Assembly (NCBI RefSeq): GCF_014333585.1
Contig: NZ_JACSCW010000004.1
Coordinates: forward strand, 496,001-560,000
Direction of reading: 5' to 3'
Source of the DNA: Hymenobacter sp. BT188
Lineage (GTDB): Bacteria > Bacteroidota > Bacteroidia > Cytophagales > Hymenobacteraceae
DNA: 64,000 nt
Shown here piece by piece: positions 27,101-36,266 of the stretch. Numbering within the stretch: position 1 is the stretch's first letter; each line of letters starts with the position of its first letter. The position numbers and the translations under genes are program-made. Below the pieces are notes generated by a model that had not been told where the DNA came from, did no database searches, and worked only from the letters and a program-made list of their open reading frames with translations.

Positions 27101-28261
27101 TTATGGCCTAACTTCAAAAGCCAGGAATTGCGAAATCTGGGCATTGCTGAAGTTGTCGTCGGAAACCAGGATCAAGGAACGGTTGCCATTTGGCAGTTTC
27201 GGGCCGAAGGTCATGCCTTCCAGATTGTCGATCCGACGAATGCCGGTGGAAGCTACGTCGAGCAACAGGCGCTTACGCACGGGCTTGTAATTCGCGCCTT
27301 GCAATGAATTGAGACCGGAGATATTGGTGGCACCAGCCAGTTCAACCTCGTAGATCTTCACTGAGTAATCGGGCGTTGCACCCACGGCAAATGACCTTTC
27401 CATCACGAGCAATTTCTTGTCCGAAAGGGTAAGCACTTCCACTATTCCATTAAGGCGGAATTGGTTGGAGGGGTTGGGCGCCTGGTGTACCGCGTCGAGC
27501 TGGTAGGCGTACTGGGCAATTGGCTGACGCGTGGCTTTGTTGAACTGCACGATGCGCGTAGGCGAATTGGCTACACCTACGTCGGCGCGGGGACCATCTT
27601 CGTACAGAGGCTCTTCCTGAGCAGCAAACAGGTAGCGGCCGTCGGCTGTCAGGTCAATGCCCTCGAAGCCGCCATTGGAGCGGGTACCGTTTTCGGTAGC
27701 CTGAATGCGAAACAACGATGGGACGCTAAAATCAGCCACGTAAGAGCCATCGAGGTTGGCTTCGCGCAGGAAAGGCTGATTCAGCGTGGGGGGCGTGAGA
27801 GTCACATTGCGAATGCCCTCACTCGACCAGATAATGCGCATTGTGGTGGGGTCGTAGCGGATGCCTTCCGGGTCAATGGCATTGTTGCGGTCGGCGGCAA
27901 GGCTGGGAAAGTTGCTGCCGTCGGGCCGCTTCAGCGTAGTAACGCTCGTGAACGTGACGCCCGAAAACTGATTCTGGTTGAAATTGAGGTTGGCCGTGTA
28001 ATATCGAACGGGCTGTAACGCAGAAGCATCGTCGCACATAATATAGTAAGAGCCATTATCCGCACGGTAATCAATGCTGGAAAAGCCCCCCAGCGTGGTG
28101 CCATTGAAGGTTTGACCGAACGGCACTATCTGCTCTCCAATAAAGCGGAGCGACGTAACCTGAATAGGCTTGTTGATGACGAACGGATTGCCGTTATCGT
28201 CGTTGCAGGCTGCCAAAAAGGCAAGCGAGCAGCAAGCGGCTATGCGAGTAAGATGTTTCAT
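27101..28261 (-). CDS. Phytase-like esterase lipoprotein
   Basis: A 386-residue protein with lipoprotein signal (SLAFLAAC). The body matches the esterase-like activity of phytase family: NAIDPEGIRYDPTTMRIIWSS, then GGFEGIDLTADGRYLFAAQE and LEGMTFGPKLPNGNRSLILV. The repeated xxEG(I/M) with acidic neighbours is typical of this propeller-like fold. The family is named for a phosphodiesterase-like activity, but the natural substrate is unclear. It is exposed outside the inner membrane. Confidence 0.8.
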   Translation of the reverse strand: MKHLTRIAACCSLAFLAACNDDNGNPFVINKPIQVTSLRFIGEQIVPFGQTFNGTTLGGFSSIDYRADNGSYYIMCDDASALQPVRYYTANLNFNQNQFSGVTFTSVTTLKRPDGSNFPSLAADRNNAIDPEGIRYDPTTMRIIWSSEGIRNVTLTPPTLNQPFLREANLDGSYVADFSVPSLFRIQATENGTRSNGGFEGIDLTADGRYLFAAQEEPLYEDGPRADVGVANSPTRIVQFNKATRQPIAQYAYQLDAVHQAPNPSNQFRLNGIVEVLTLSDKKLLVMERSFAVGATPDYSVKIYEVELAGATNISGLNSLQGANYKPVRKRLLLDVASTGIRRIDNLEGMTFGPKLPNGNRSLILVSDDNFSNAQISQFLAFEVRP

Positions 28262-28437
28262 AGAGGGGTTTGGGTTAGTGGGTGAGGGGTAAAGAACGGA
28301 ATTACTCAGCTTAGGTCAGTTAGGGAAACATTACATTTTTTCTTGGTTTGCTTCAGTCGCTTCAAAAGGCAGCTTTAGCGATTCCATATTCTTTAAAGCC
28401 GCACGGATACTTGCTGCTTCTCGACTTCTATGAGCAT

Positions 28438-28472
28438 AGAAAAAGCGGGGCTGTATCAGAACAGGCCCGCTT
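28438..28472 (-). terminator. Terminator of the radical SAM gene
   Basis: AAGCGGGGCTGT and ACAGGCCCGCTT pair (one mismatch) around 7-8 nt, with a T tract on the minus strand. It lies 22 nt past the radical SAM stop, which makes a further small gene here unlikely. Confidence 0.65.
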
Positions 28473-28493
28473 CCGCACAAAGAAAATTTCAAC

Positions 28494-29744
28494 TCACATG
28501 GTAGATGCTGGGAACTGATGACAACCACTTTGCCTGACTACCTGTAGCGCTTCATCAAACGAGGCTAAAAGCGCGCTGCCCGACTTCTTCTGGCAAAAAG
28601 GGCAGGCGTGCATGTCACCGTCGGTGTCTACGTAGAGGAAGCGGTCGGCGCCGCCGCTGCAACCCATGCGCCGCTGGTGGTAGCCATAGTAGTGCACGAT
28701 GGGCCAGTCGTGGTAGTCGCCGCTGTAGTTGAGCTTTAGGTAAAATTCATCTAACAGCGCGGTCTGGGCCGGGCTCAAATCAACTTCCTGCTGAGCATAA
28801 TGCCCCACTGCCCGTGGCTCCAGCACATGAATAAACGTGACACCTAGCTGCTTGGCCATCGCTGCGTACGACATCAGGTTGGTGACAGTGGTAAACGCCT
28901 GAGTGGCGCACAGCGTCAGGGCGACGACCAATCCGGCTTCCTTGGCATTAACCACCGCCTGAATGGCGAACTCATACGCCTCTGCTGACCCGCGAAACGC
29001 ATTGTGCCGTGCGGATTCATAATGATCGAGGCTGATGGAAACGCCCGTCAGGCCAGCTTGTTTGAGTCGTTGGGCATTGGCGGGCGTAAAGTTGAATCCG
29101 GAGGTGAATACCCAGAAGTCGGTGCCGGAGCTAGCCGTGCGCAGCACCTCCAGCATATCATTGATACGCACCATGGGCTCGCCGCCGCTGAAAAGAATCT
29201 GGGTGACGCCGCGGTCTTGGAAGTTGGCTACCATTGTGTGCAAATCAGAGAGAGAAAGCTTCTCCCGCTGGTTAAGCGCATCCCACTCGAAGCAATGCTC
29301 GCAGGCCAGGGGGCATTTTTTGGTGATGGCCAGAAACACCATCTGCACGGTTTTCTGCTCGGCGCGGAAAGGCACTAGGCGGTTGAGCGTGGTGGCTATG
29401 TAGCTGTTGAAAGCTGCCGATGGCCAACCGGGCTTCTGAAATTCCTGGTAGTAGCGCCCGGCCACGCAGGCTATTTTCTGCACCCGATGCTCACCGTAGT
29501 AGGTTGTGCGCAGTAGCTGCACCTGCTTGGCTGCCTGAAGTATTCGGGCTGGCGTCCGCAAATACTGGAACACCAGCTTTTTTTCCGCCAGACTTATCAC
29601 ACCATTCAGCAAAGCCCGCTTAAGCGGCGACGAAACCACCGTGGGGGGCAAAGTTGGCAAGTCAACGGGACTTGACGGCAAGGCAGCGGCCGGAGCGGGG
29701 ACGGCATCCAGGAAGTTCAGCTCTGAAATAAGGGTTGATTCCAT
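28494..29744 (-). CDS. Radical SAM enzyme with Cys-rich C-terminus
   Basis: A 416-residue protein. The cluster motif CPLACEHC (C144, C148, C151) binds the [4Fe-4S] that cleaves S-adenosylmethionine, and LFSGGEPM follows as the SAM-binding GGE motif. The C-terminus has further cysteines (MGCSGG, HACPFC, SGCHQF), arranged like a SPASM or twitch domain for an auxiliary cluster. Such enzymes modify peptides or proteins. The first 130 residues are an extra helical domain. It lies 5 bp downstream of an unknown lipoprotein gene on the same strand, so the two are probably one operon. Confidence 0.8.
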   Translation of the reverse strand: MESTLISELNFLDAVPAPAAALPSSPVDLPTLPPTVVSSPLKRALLNGVISLAEKKLVFQYLRTPARILQAAKQVQLLRTTYYGEHRVQKIACVAGRYYQEFQKPGWPSAAFNSYIATTLNRLVPFRAEQKTVQMVFLAITKKCPLACEHCFEWDALNQREKLSLSDLHTMVANFQDRGVTQILFSGGEPMVRINDMLEVLRTASSGTDFWVFTSGFNFTPANAQRLKQAGLTGVSISLDHYESARHNAFRGSAEAYEFAIQAVVNAKEAGLVVALTLCATQAFTTVTNLMSYAAMAKQLGVTFIHVLEPRAVGHYAQQEVDLSPAQTALLDEFYLKLNYSGDYHDWPIVHYYGYHQRRMGCSGGADRFLYVDTDGDMHACPFCQKKSGSALLASFDEALQVVRQSGCHQFPASTM

Positions 29745-29749
29745 GGTAC

Positions 29750-31426
29750 TTACGGATTGACTGAGGCCAGATTCATTTCCTGCTGCGACTCCTGATACTT
29801 TTCTTTCGAGAACTCGATAAAGCGGCCCGGCCGGCGGAAAGCATAGAGTTGGGGCAGATTGGGCATTCCCTCGTACTGCCGAATGTGCTCGTAATAGCCA
29901 CGCGTGTGCAAAAAAGCGGTGCTGCGCTGGCCGGCCGCTGGCTGCGTGGCGCGATAGGTGAGTGTTACCTCCGTGCCCGGCTGAAGCTGGCGCAGATAGT
30001 CGTCATCAACTTTGGAAAGAGCCTCGCGCTGGTCGCGGCCGATTTCGTCGCGAGCTGTTATTGGGGGGCTTTTTTCCAGGCGTACGGGCTGGTTTGGAGT
30101 GAAATCGACGGCGGCATAGTCCAGCTCCCAGAACATGAAACCCGTTTCTATTTTCACTTGCAACGGATGAGAATTTAGCCCGGCCGGCAGTTTGAAGGGA
30201 ATAACCAGGTCGCGAGAGGCGAGGGGGCCAACCGTGGTAATATTATCGATCAGTTGCCAGCCGTTGGCCGTTTTGACAGAGATTTTTAATGGGATGCCTT
30301 GATCTAATGACCACTGATGCAACTTTTCAGCGGGAACATCTTTCTGCGTGTGAGCCCATTCGTTGAAAGCACTCCCAAATTTCTTGGTGAACTCGCCATA
30401 GAGATAATCCAGCCACAGGGAGTTTTGAGCGTGGAGCACCAACTTGCCCGTTTTGGCTTCGGTAGGGTTATTGAAGCTGAGCACCACACTGTTTTGAGTA
30501 GCGCCTGGCGCTGTTTCGTTGAAGAGAAATACGTTGTGGTCGGTGGCAACGAGTTGGGTGGTGTAGTTGACGCCGCGCATGGATACCGCTTTGGCTGGTG
30601 CTTGCGGCTGGGTAATCGTATGCACGTTGCCGATTTTATCTAGCAATACTTGTACGTTCTTGGGGTGGTGCGCCACCCACAGTTCGGCAACATTAGTGTA
30701 CTGACGCTCCCGCAGCTCATTCGTGATTTTGATCTTAAATTGCCCCCCAGTGTCTTTAATAGAAGTAAGAGGCATATAATCATCGCGCTCTGCTGGCGCG
30801 AAAATGGCTCCGCTATACGCCTCGCCCACAAATTGGTAGGATTGTCCATTATGCGCGTATACAAATGGACAGGAGCTTTTGGTGAGCAGAGCGATAACAC
30901 CAATGAGGGTAAAAATACCTGCCCCGATGCCCACTGCACCAAGCACATGAGAAAGCACGGTTTTACCAGTATTCGCTTCGACTATATCAATCCGATTCAT
31001 TGCAGTTAGCGGAATGCTGACTTGTTCTCCTTCTCCCGCTTGCAAGTCGGTGATATATACATGCACTAGGTTTAAGACCTGCTCCTTATCTCTGGATTTG
31101 TAGCGAGGCGAGGCCAAAGCTGTAGGCACAACATAAGGAGCTAAGCCAGGATTTAGGTTTGCTTTCTGGCCAGTAAGTACCTCACCATTAAGCTGTGGAT
31201 TGTTAAGCTGCCAAATCGAGGTGCCCTGATGGACCAGAAATACCTTGGATTCGGCCAGCTGGGTAACTGCCGTTGGGGTTATTTCCTCAGGCTTAGTACG
31301 GTAGTAGTTGCAACCCGAAACCAGGAATAAGTGGGCAATCAGTGACAGCCAGCTGAGCGTGGTAGCAACCAGGCGTTGGCGAAACAGCCGCACAATAGCA
31401 AACGCGGGAGTAAAGGGAGGGGCCAT
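29750..31426 (-). CDS. Unknown envelope protein paired with the radical SAM enzyme
   Basis: A 558-residue protein. A hydrophobic N-terminal helix ends LFLVSGC, a probable lipoprotein signal; the start may lie a little further in. Residues about 165-190 form a second hydrophobic helix (GIGAGIFTLIGVIALL). Right after it comes SCPFVYAHNGQSYQFVGEAY, a block I have seen in unannotated Bacteroidota proteins. The rest is beta-rich with no catalytic motif. The radical SAM gene follows after 5 bp, so this protein may be its substrate or partner (inference). Confidence 0.5.
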   Translation of the reverse strand: MAPPFTPAFAIVRLFRQRLVATTLSWLSLIAHLFLVSGCNYYRTKPEEITPTAVTQLAESKVFLVHQGTSIWQLNNPQLNGEVLTGQKANLNPGLAPYVVPTALASPRYKSRDKEQVLNLVHVYITDLQAGEGEQVSIPLTAMNRIDIVEANTGKTVLSHVLGAVGIGAGIFTLIGVIALLTKSSCPFVYAHNGQSYQFVGEAYSGAIFAPAERDDYMPLTSIKDTGGQFKIKITNELRERQYTNVAELWVAHHPKNVQVLLDKIGNVHTITQPQAPAKAVSMRGVNYTTQLVATDHNVFLFNETAPGATQNSVVLSFNNPTEAKTGKLVLHAQNSLWLDYLYGEFTKKFGSAFNEWAHTQKDVPAEKLHQWSLDQGIPLKISVKTANGWQLIDNITTVGPLASRDLVIPFKLPAGLNSHPLQVKIETGFMFWELDYAAVDFTPNQPVRLEKSPPITARDEIGRDQREALSKVDDDYLRQLQPGTEVTLTYRATQPAAGQRSTAFLHTRGYYEHIRQYEGMPNLPQLYAFRRPGRFIEFSKEKYQESQQEMNLASVNP

Positions 31427-31661
31427 ACAAGGGGAGTGATGCAGCTAATCGGCTAGCACGCGCCGCTGAAATGCGTAGCGTTTATGCTCACTCCAAGTAG
31501 GACATTGTAAATGGTCAAGTCAAACCAATTGTGGCGTTTATTCGACTTTGCATATACTATATATAAGTACTTAATAATCTGGATTTCAATATGTTCTAGC
31601 GATATAATCAGGCTTTACAATAGTTGCTACTACTGTTTGGCTGTGCAAACGAGAACAACAC
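31427..31661. other. AT-rich upstream region of the lipoprotein-radical SAM operon
   Basis: About 235 bp, strongly AT-rich between 31545 and 31625. It probably carries the promoter of the minus-strand operon, but I find no clear -7/-33 pair and no gene. Confidence 0.4.
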
Positions 31662-31698
31662 AAAAAAGCCCCCCGGACTGAGTCTGGGGGGCTTTTTT
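31662..31698. terminator. GCCCCCC/GGGGGGC terminator
   Basis: AAAAAAGCCCCCCGGACT pairs with AGTCTGGGGGGCTTTTTT with one mismatch. It ends the cyclophilin gene on the minus strand. Confidence 0.85.
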
Positions 31699-31719
31699 AT
31701 ATAGTTGTTTGACAGTTGA

Positions 31720-32178
31720 CTACGCCTCAGTCACTACAATCTTCTGGATCTCGTCGTTGGGTTTGATCTGGTCGATGATGTCCAAGCCTTCTACTACTTT
31801 GCCGAACACGGTGTGCACACGGTCGAGGTGGGCGGTGTTTTCACGTGAGTGCACGATGAAAAACTGCGAGCCACCGGTGTCTTTGCCAGCGTGCGCCATG
31901 CTCAGAATACCACGGTCGTGGTACTGGTTGTCGCCGGAGGTTTCGCACTTGATTTTGTAGCCGGGGCCACCAGTTCCGGGCATTCCTTTAGCGCCCTCGC
32001 GGGTGTTGGGGTCGCCGCCTTGCACCACAAAATTGGGGATGACGCGGTGAAATTTCAGGCCGTCGTAGAAGCCTTTCTGGGCGAGGTCGGTGAAGTTCTT
32101 GACAGTCTGTGGAGCATCTTTTTCAAAGAACTCGACCTTCATTACACCTTTATTGGTGTGAATCTCAGCAGTTTTCAT
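31720..32178 (-). CDS. Peptidyl-prolyl cis-trans isomerase, cyclophilin type
   Basis: I start it at the ATG at 32178 ([11 protein letters not shown]), giving 152 residues, the usual length; a frame upstream adds 19 residues with no counterpart in the family. Visible cyclophilin blocks: [18 protein letters not shown] with the catalytic Arg, [30 protein letters not shown] and [12 protein letters not shown]. No signal peptide, so it is cytoplasmic. It speeds proline isomerisation during protein folding. A TACCTTTG box lies 67 nt upstream. Confidence 0.9.
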   Translation of the reverse strand: MKTAEIHTNKGVMKVEFFEKDAPQTVKNFTDLAQKGFYDGLKFHRVIPNFVVQGGDPNTREGAKGMPGTGGPGYKIKCETSGDNQYHDRGILSMAHAGKDTGGSQFFIVHSRENTAHLDRVHTVFGKVVEGLDIIDQIKPNDEIQKIVVTEA

Positions 32179-32245
32179 GCGGGTAGAAAATAAATTTTTA
32201 AACACAAAGTGCAAGTTGACGCTTATTAAGCTCAACTAAGCGGCG

Positions 32246-32253
32246 CAAAGGTA
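32246..32253 (-). promoter_or_regulatory. -7 box upstream of cyclophilin
   Basis: The minus strand reads TACCTTTG, an exact match, 67 nt before the chosen ATG at 32178. Confidence 0.4.
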
Positions 32254-32393
32254 GCCAAAACATAGGGCGCGGGCGTCCACTGTTCAGCTTGTTGCGTAAG
32301 CTTAGTCATGATTACCTGGTAATCTGCTTTTTCGTTTCCTGCCTTACCACCTTACTTTCTTTTTTCTTCAACCAAAACCCTGATCTGCGTCTT

Positions 32394-33002
32394 ATGAAAA
32401 AGACCCTGAGAAACACCTCGTTTACGTTGTTTACCGCCACCGCCTTTGCTTTTGGCATGACGAGCTGTGGTGACAACAAAACTGCCGAGACGACTACCAC
32501 CACCGAAACCACCGACATGGCTATGACCGATACCACGGCCATGGACCCAGCGATGGCAATGAACGACTCCTCGCGCATGGATACCTCGGGTAAAAACCTG
32601 GCGGAAAACGCCATGGCTGTGTCGCAGATAAGCACACTTACGACGGCCCTGAAGGCTGCCGGCCTCGATGACGAAGCGGCCAGCGCTGGCCCGTTCACCG
32701 TATTTGCTCCCACCAACGCTGCTTTTGAGGCTCTGCCCAAAGGTGCTCTTGATGGCCTTTTGAAGCCTGAAAGCAAAGAGAAGCTGTCGGGTATTTTGAC
32801 ATACCACGTAGTAAAAGGTCGCCTGATGGCCGCCGATTTGAAGGATGGTCAGCAGTTGACCACCATTCAGGGTGAAAAGCTGACCGTTAGCACGGCGGGT
32901 GGCAAAGTGACCGTAAATGGTGCCAACGTAGTGCAAGCTGATGTGCTATCTAACAACGGCGTCGCTCACGTAATTGACAAAGTATTGATGCCCACAAAGT
33001 AA
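32394..33002 (+). CDS. Fasciclin-domain lipoprotein
   Basis: From the ATG at 32394 (MKKTLRNTSF) the protein has 202 residues with a lipoprotein signal ending FGMTSC. A Thr/Met/Asp/Ala-rich linker follows, then one fasciclin (FAS1) domain at about residues 70-200: AGPFTVFAPTNAAFEALPKG, then LTYHVVKGRL and ADVLSNNGVAHVIDKVLMP. FAS1 domains mediate adhesion, and in bacteria they are secreted or surface anchored. An upstream in-frame ATG at 32289 would spoil the signal peptide. Confidence 0.88.
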   Translation: MKKTLRNTSFTLFTATAFAFGMTSCGDNKTAETTTTTETTDMAMTDTTAMDPAMAMNDSSRMDTSGKNLAENAMAVSQISTLTTALKAAGLDDEAASAGPFTVFAPTNAAFEALPKGALDGLLKPESKEKLSGILTYHVVKGRLMAADLKDGQQLTTIQGEKLTVSTAGGKVTVNGANVVQADVLSNNGVAHVIDKVLMPTK

Positions 33003-33024
33003 TCTGGGTTATTGTTAGTATTGC

Positions 33025-33058
33025 AAAAAGCCCCCCGGACTCGGTCTGGGGGCTTTTT
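33025..33058. terminator. GCCCCCC-type terminator
   Basis: AAAAAGCCCCCCGGACT pairs with GGTCTGGGGGCTTTTT, with one C unpaired. It lies between convergent fasciclin and SDR genes. Confidence 0.85.
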
Positions 33059-33079
33059 CTTTTTATTAAATACTGATTT

Positions 33080-33781
33080 TTAGAAGGGATTTGTAGCCCA
33101 CACGTTCAACTCGGTGATAAAGCCGCGGTCATCCATTTCGAGGGCTCCTTTAATAGCGGAAGCAATTTCTTCGCCGCGTAGCTTATTAGGCTGCTCAGGC
33201 CGTTCCTGGCGCTCCTTGCTGCCGAAGGCCGTTGTTACTTCGCTGGGATTTACCAGCATGACGCGCACATTATATTTGCGCAGCTCGCTTTGCCAGCATT
33301 GGGTCATGCCGCGCAGTGCAAACTTAGAAGCCACATAGATAGAGCCACCTTCGTAGCCTTTGGTAGCAGCGGAAGAGCCTATGTTAATGATGTTGCCGGA
33401 CTTTTGCTCCATGAACAGCCTGGCGGCTTGCTGAGCCATCAGCGCGGCACCCACAATATTGGTATCATGCACCCGCTGAAAATCCTCGGGCGTAAGGTCA
33501 ACCAGCTTTTTGCTCGTGCCCACGCCCGCGTTATTGATCAGACAATCCAGGTGATCGAACTCTGCGAGGAACTCCTGATAGGTGCGCTGCACGTCGGTGG
33601 GCTTACTAACATCGGCCGTAATGCCGAGGGCGCCTAACTCAGTAGCGGCGCGCTTCACGGTAGCTGCCGTACGACCCGTAATGGCCACTTTAGCGCCGTG
33701 CTGAATCAATAATTTAGCGGTGGCATAGCCGATACCCAGCGTGCCGCCGGTAATAAGGAAAGTTGAATTTTGGAGCTGCAT
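33080..33781 (-). CDS. Short-chain dehydrogenase/reductase
   Basis: A 233-residue Rossmann protein. TGGTLGIGYA is the NAD(P) glycine motif near residue 10, DCLINNAGVG the NNAG motif. The catalytic set is S of NIGSSAA, then YVASK (Tyr-x-x-x-Lys) at about residues 150-155. It is classified as a classical SDR of the 3-oxoacyl-ACP reductase/sepiapterin-reductase-like kind. The substrate cannot be read from the sequence. It follows rsgA on the same strand after about 80 bp. Confidence 0.85.
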   Translation of the reverse strand: MQLQNSTFLITGGTLGIGYATAKLLIQHGAKVAITGRTAATVKRAATELGALGITADVSKPTDVQRTYQEFLAEFDHLDCLINNAGVGTSKKLVDLTPEDFQRVHDTNIVGAALMAQQAARLFMEQKSGNIINIGSSAATKGYEGGSIYVASKFALRGMTQCWQSELRKYNVRVMLVNPSEVTTAFGSKERQERPEQPNKLRGEEIASAIKGALEMDDRGFITELNVWATNPF

Positions 33782-33859
33782 ACGTTCAGTTTTCTAAAGA
33801 AAACGAGGATACAGCGGGATTGTTCGGCACTTGGTTACCCAAACATCATGGAGGAAAAT

Positions 33860-34786
33860 CTAGTGCCGGTTGTCCTGCCCGGCCAGCATACTAAGGTAGC
33901 TATCGTAGCGCGGCAGAGCGATACGACCTTTGTCGACCGCTTCGCGCACCACGCATCCGGGCTCGTGCACGTGCTGGCAGTTGTGGTAGCGGCACTGATT
34001 GAGCAAGGCCCGCATTTCGGGGAAGAAGTGTGCCAATTGAGCCGGCGGAATATCAACCAAGCCTAGTTCTTTAATGCCCGGCGTATCAATTAGGTAAGTG
34101 CCTTCGCGTACTTCTAGCATCTCGGCAAACGTGGTGGTGTGCACGCCTTTATCAGAGAACTCGCTGATTTCGGCTGTTTTCAGGTCCAGATCAGGAACCA
34201 GCGCATTGATAAGCGTGCTTTTGCCCACGCCCGAATGGCCCGACAGTAGCGTTACTTTGCCATCAAGCAAGGCATCAACGGCTTCCAAACCTTCGCCCGT
34301 TTCGGCGGAGCAGCGCAGACTAGGATAGCCCGTGCGCTGATACATATTCGAAATCTGATCCTGATAACCCAACAGATCGTCGTCGTATAGGTCGGTTTTA
34401 TTGAAAATGAGCGTTACCGGAATGCTGTAAGCCTCAGCCGTGACTAGAAACCGGTCGATAAAGCCAAACGAAGTAGCAGGCGACACCAGCGTCACGACCA
34501 GCAAGGCTTGGTCGAGGTTGGCGGCTACAATGTGGGCGTGCTCGGTTTTGTGCACTGAGCGGCGGATGATGTAGTTGCGGCGCGGCTCGATGTGGTGAAT
34601 TACGCCAGCGCCTTCGGTTTGCTGTTCTACCGTAAACTCAACTTGGTCGCCTACGGCCAATGGGTTGCTTACTTTGAGGCCTTTCTGCTTGAATTTGCCG
34701 CGCAGCCGACAGCGGTGCAGCACGCCCGTACCATGTTCGCGCACTAGGTACCATGAGCCGGTTGATTTGATGACAGTGCCAGTCAT
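33860..34786 (-). CDS. rsgA: Ribosome small-subunit GTPase RsgA
   Basis: A 308-residue circularly permuted GTPase. An N-terminal OB-fold domain comes first, then G4 (NKTD, 129-132) before G1 (GHSGVGKS, 183-190), the permuted order that defines RsgA. The zinc site lies at the C-terminus in NQCRYHNCQHVHEPGC. RsgA helps late maturation of the 30S subunit. The gene lies 14 bp downstream of waaA on the same strand, so the two are probably co-transcribed. Confidence 0.95.
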   Translation of the reverse strand: MTGTVIKSTGSWYLVREHGTGVLHRCRLRGKFKQKGLKVSNPLAVGDQVEFTVEQQTEGAGVIHHIEPRRNYIIRRSVHKTEHAHIVAANLDQALLVVTLVSPATSFGFIDRFLVTAEAYSIPVTLIFNKTDLYDDDLLGYQDQISNMYQRTGYPSLRCSAETGEGLEAVDALLDGKVTLLSGHSGVGKSTLINALVPDLDLKTAEISEFSDKGVHTTTFAEMLEVREGTYLIDTPGIKELGLVDIPPAQLAHFFPEMRALLNQCRYHNCQHVHEPGCVVREAVDKGRIALPRYDSYLSMLAGQDNRH

Positions 34787-34800
34787 GGGGGAGTGCCTGA

Positions 34801-36069
34801 TTAAATTTTGTTTGCAACGGGTACTACATTCATTTTTGCCAATGCCGCCATAATGGTGGCGGTAGCTCCCGCTTGATGGTGCACGTATTCTAGGCTCATA
34901 TCCTGTACGCGCAGCCGCAGGTCATCCTGGTGCCACAGTAGCCCAAAGGCCTTTTTCAACTCATCGGCAGTGTGCACCGGAAATGCAGCCCCCATTTCTA
35001 CCAGATCGACGGCTTCCTGAAATTTGGTATAGGTAGGCCCAAAAAACAGCGGCAAGCCAAAAGCCGCCGCTTCCAGTGTATTGTGCAGCCCCTTGCCAAA
35101 AGCCCCCCCGATATAGGCGTACGTACCAAAGCGGTACAACTGGCTTAGCAAACCCACGTTGTCCATGAGTAATACCCGCGCCTTGGCCACAGTAGCCGAG
35201 GTGGCGGTGGAGTAACGCACCACCCGGCCGGGCAACGCCGCTTCCACCAAAGCCAGATTGGTTTCGGTGATTTCGTGGGGGGCAAATATGAAGCGCATCT
35301 GCTCCTGATATAGGCGCAGCAGGGGTGTGAGGGCCGGTAGATCTTCGGGCCAGTTGCTGCCTACAATGAACACCGGAGTGCCATCGGCCACGAAGGCCTC
35401 CACTAAAGGCAATGGCTTGGGCGAAGCCAAGGCCGTGCGTACCACCGTATCAAAACGGGTGTCGCCCGCCACGCTGGCCTGCCGGATACCAATAGTGCGC
35501 AGCAGCTCAACCGAGGCCTCATTTTGGGTAAAGATGTGCGTAAAGCGACTGATGATTTTGCGGAAAAAAGCCCCCCAGGGTTTGAAAAACACCTGTTGCG
35601 GCCGGAAAATAGCCGATACGCACACCACCGGCACGCCGCGGCGCTGAAGCTGGGTCAGGAAGTGATACCAGAACTCGTATTTCACAAACACGGCCAGCTG
35701 TGGGCGCACCGCATCCAGAAAAGTGCGGGCGTTGGCAGCGGTATCGAGCGGCAGGTAGAACACGTAGTGTGCGCCGGGCCACGATTTGCGCACGTTGTAC
35801 CCGGACGGCGAGAAGAATGTGAGCACAATTTTGAAGTGCGGATGCTCTTGGGCAAACGCTTCCATGAGTGGTCGGCCCTGCTCAAATTCGCCCAGCGAAG
35901 CGCAGTGAAACCATACCAGTGGCGCCGTTTCGTCCTTCAGCGTCTGCTGAATATGGGGCAGCAGTCCACGCCGCCCGCTCAGCCACTGCTCCGCCTTAGG
36001 CACAAACGATGCAACCAAGCGCAGCAGCAAGGCATATGTTTGGAGAGCAAGATTATAGAGGAAAAGCAA
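34801..36069 (-). CDS. waaA: 3-deoxy-D-manno-octulosonic acid transferase
   Basis: A 422-residue protein started at a TTG at 36069 (MLFLYNLALQ), since no ATG lies nearby and this is the usual N-terminus with a membrane helix. WFHCASLGEFEQGRPLMEA carries the conserved Glu of the active site, and the C-terminal half has the GT-B donor motif GGAFGKGLHNTLEAAAFG. WaaA adds Kdo to lipid A precursor at the inner membrane, so the organism makes a Kdo-containing lipopolysaccharide. It precedes rsgA. Motif copies lie at 35102, 35277 and 35570. Confidence 0.93.
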   Translation of the reverse strand: MLFLYNLALQTYALLLRLVASFVPKAEQWLSGRRGLLPHIQQTLKDETAPLVWFHCASLGEFEQGRPLMEAFAQEHPHFKIVLTFFSPSGYNVRKSWPGAHYVFYLPLDTAANARTFLDAVRPQLAVFVKYEFWYHFLTQLQRRGVPVVCVSAIFRPQQVFFKPWGAFFRKIISRFTHIFTQNEASVELLRTIGIRQASVAGDTRFDTVVRTALASPKPLPLVEAFVADGTPVFIVGSNWPEDLPALTPLLRLYQEQMRFIFAPHEITETNLALVEAALPGRVVRYSTATSATVAKARVLLMDNVGLLSQLYRFGTYAYIGGAFGKGLHNTLEAAAFGLPLFFGPTYTKFQEAVDLVEMGAAFPVHTADELKKAFGLLWHQDDLRLRVQDMSLEYVHHQAGATATIMAALAKMNVVPVANKI

Positions 36070-36208
36070 TGAATTGATTGTCAGTTGGTAAGAAAAGGGT
36101 ACGCTAAGCTGCTCAGTGTCAGCTTACACATTCTGCCTTTTTGCCTGTGCAGTCATCGTTCGACAGCTAAGCGGGGGCAAAATTACAGTCTTCTGGTTAG
36201 CCATTCGC

Positions 36209-36237
36209 AAAAAAGCTCTGACCAAGTGGCCAGAGCT
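36209..36237 (-). terminator. Terminator of the peroxiredoxin gene
   Basis: AGCTCTG and CAGAGCT arms around a short loop, with an A6 tract on the left that becomes a T tract on the minus strand. It lies about 30 bp past the stop at 36267. Confidence 0.6.
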
Positions 36238-36266
36238 GCTGCTTGTCGTGGGTAGGAAATGTAAAA

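Noticed and set aside
28331..28528. 65-aa frame after the radical SAM gene
   Set aside because: It overlaps the end of the radical SAM gene and runs through its terminator hairpin.
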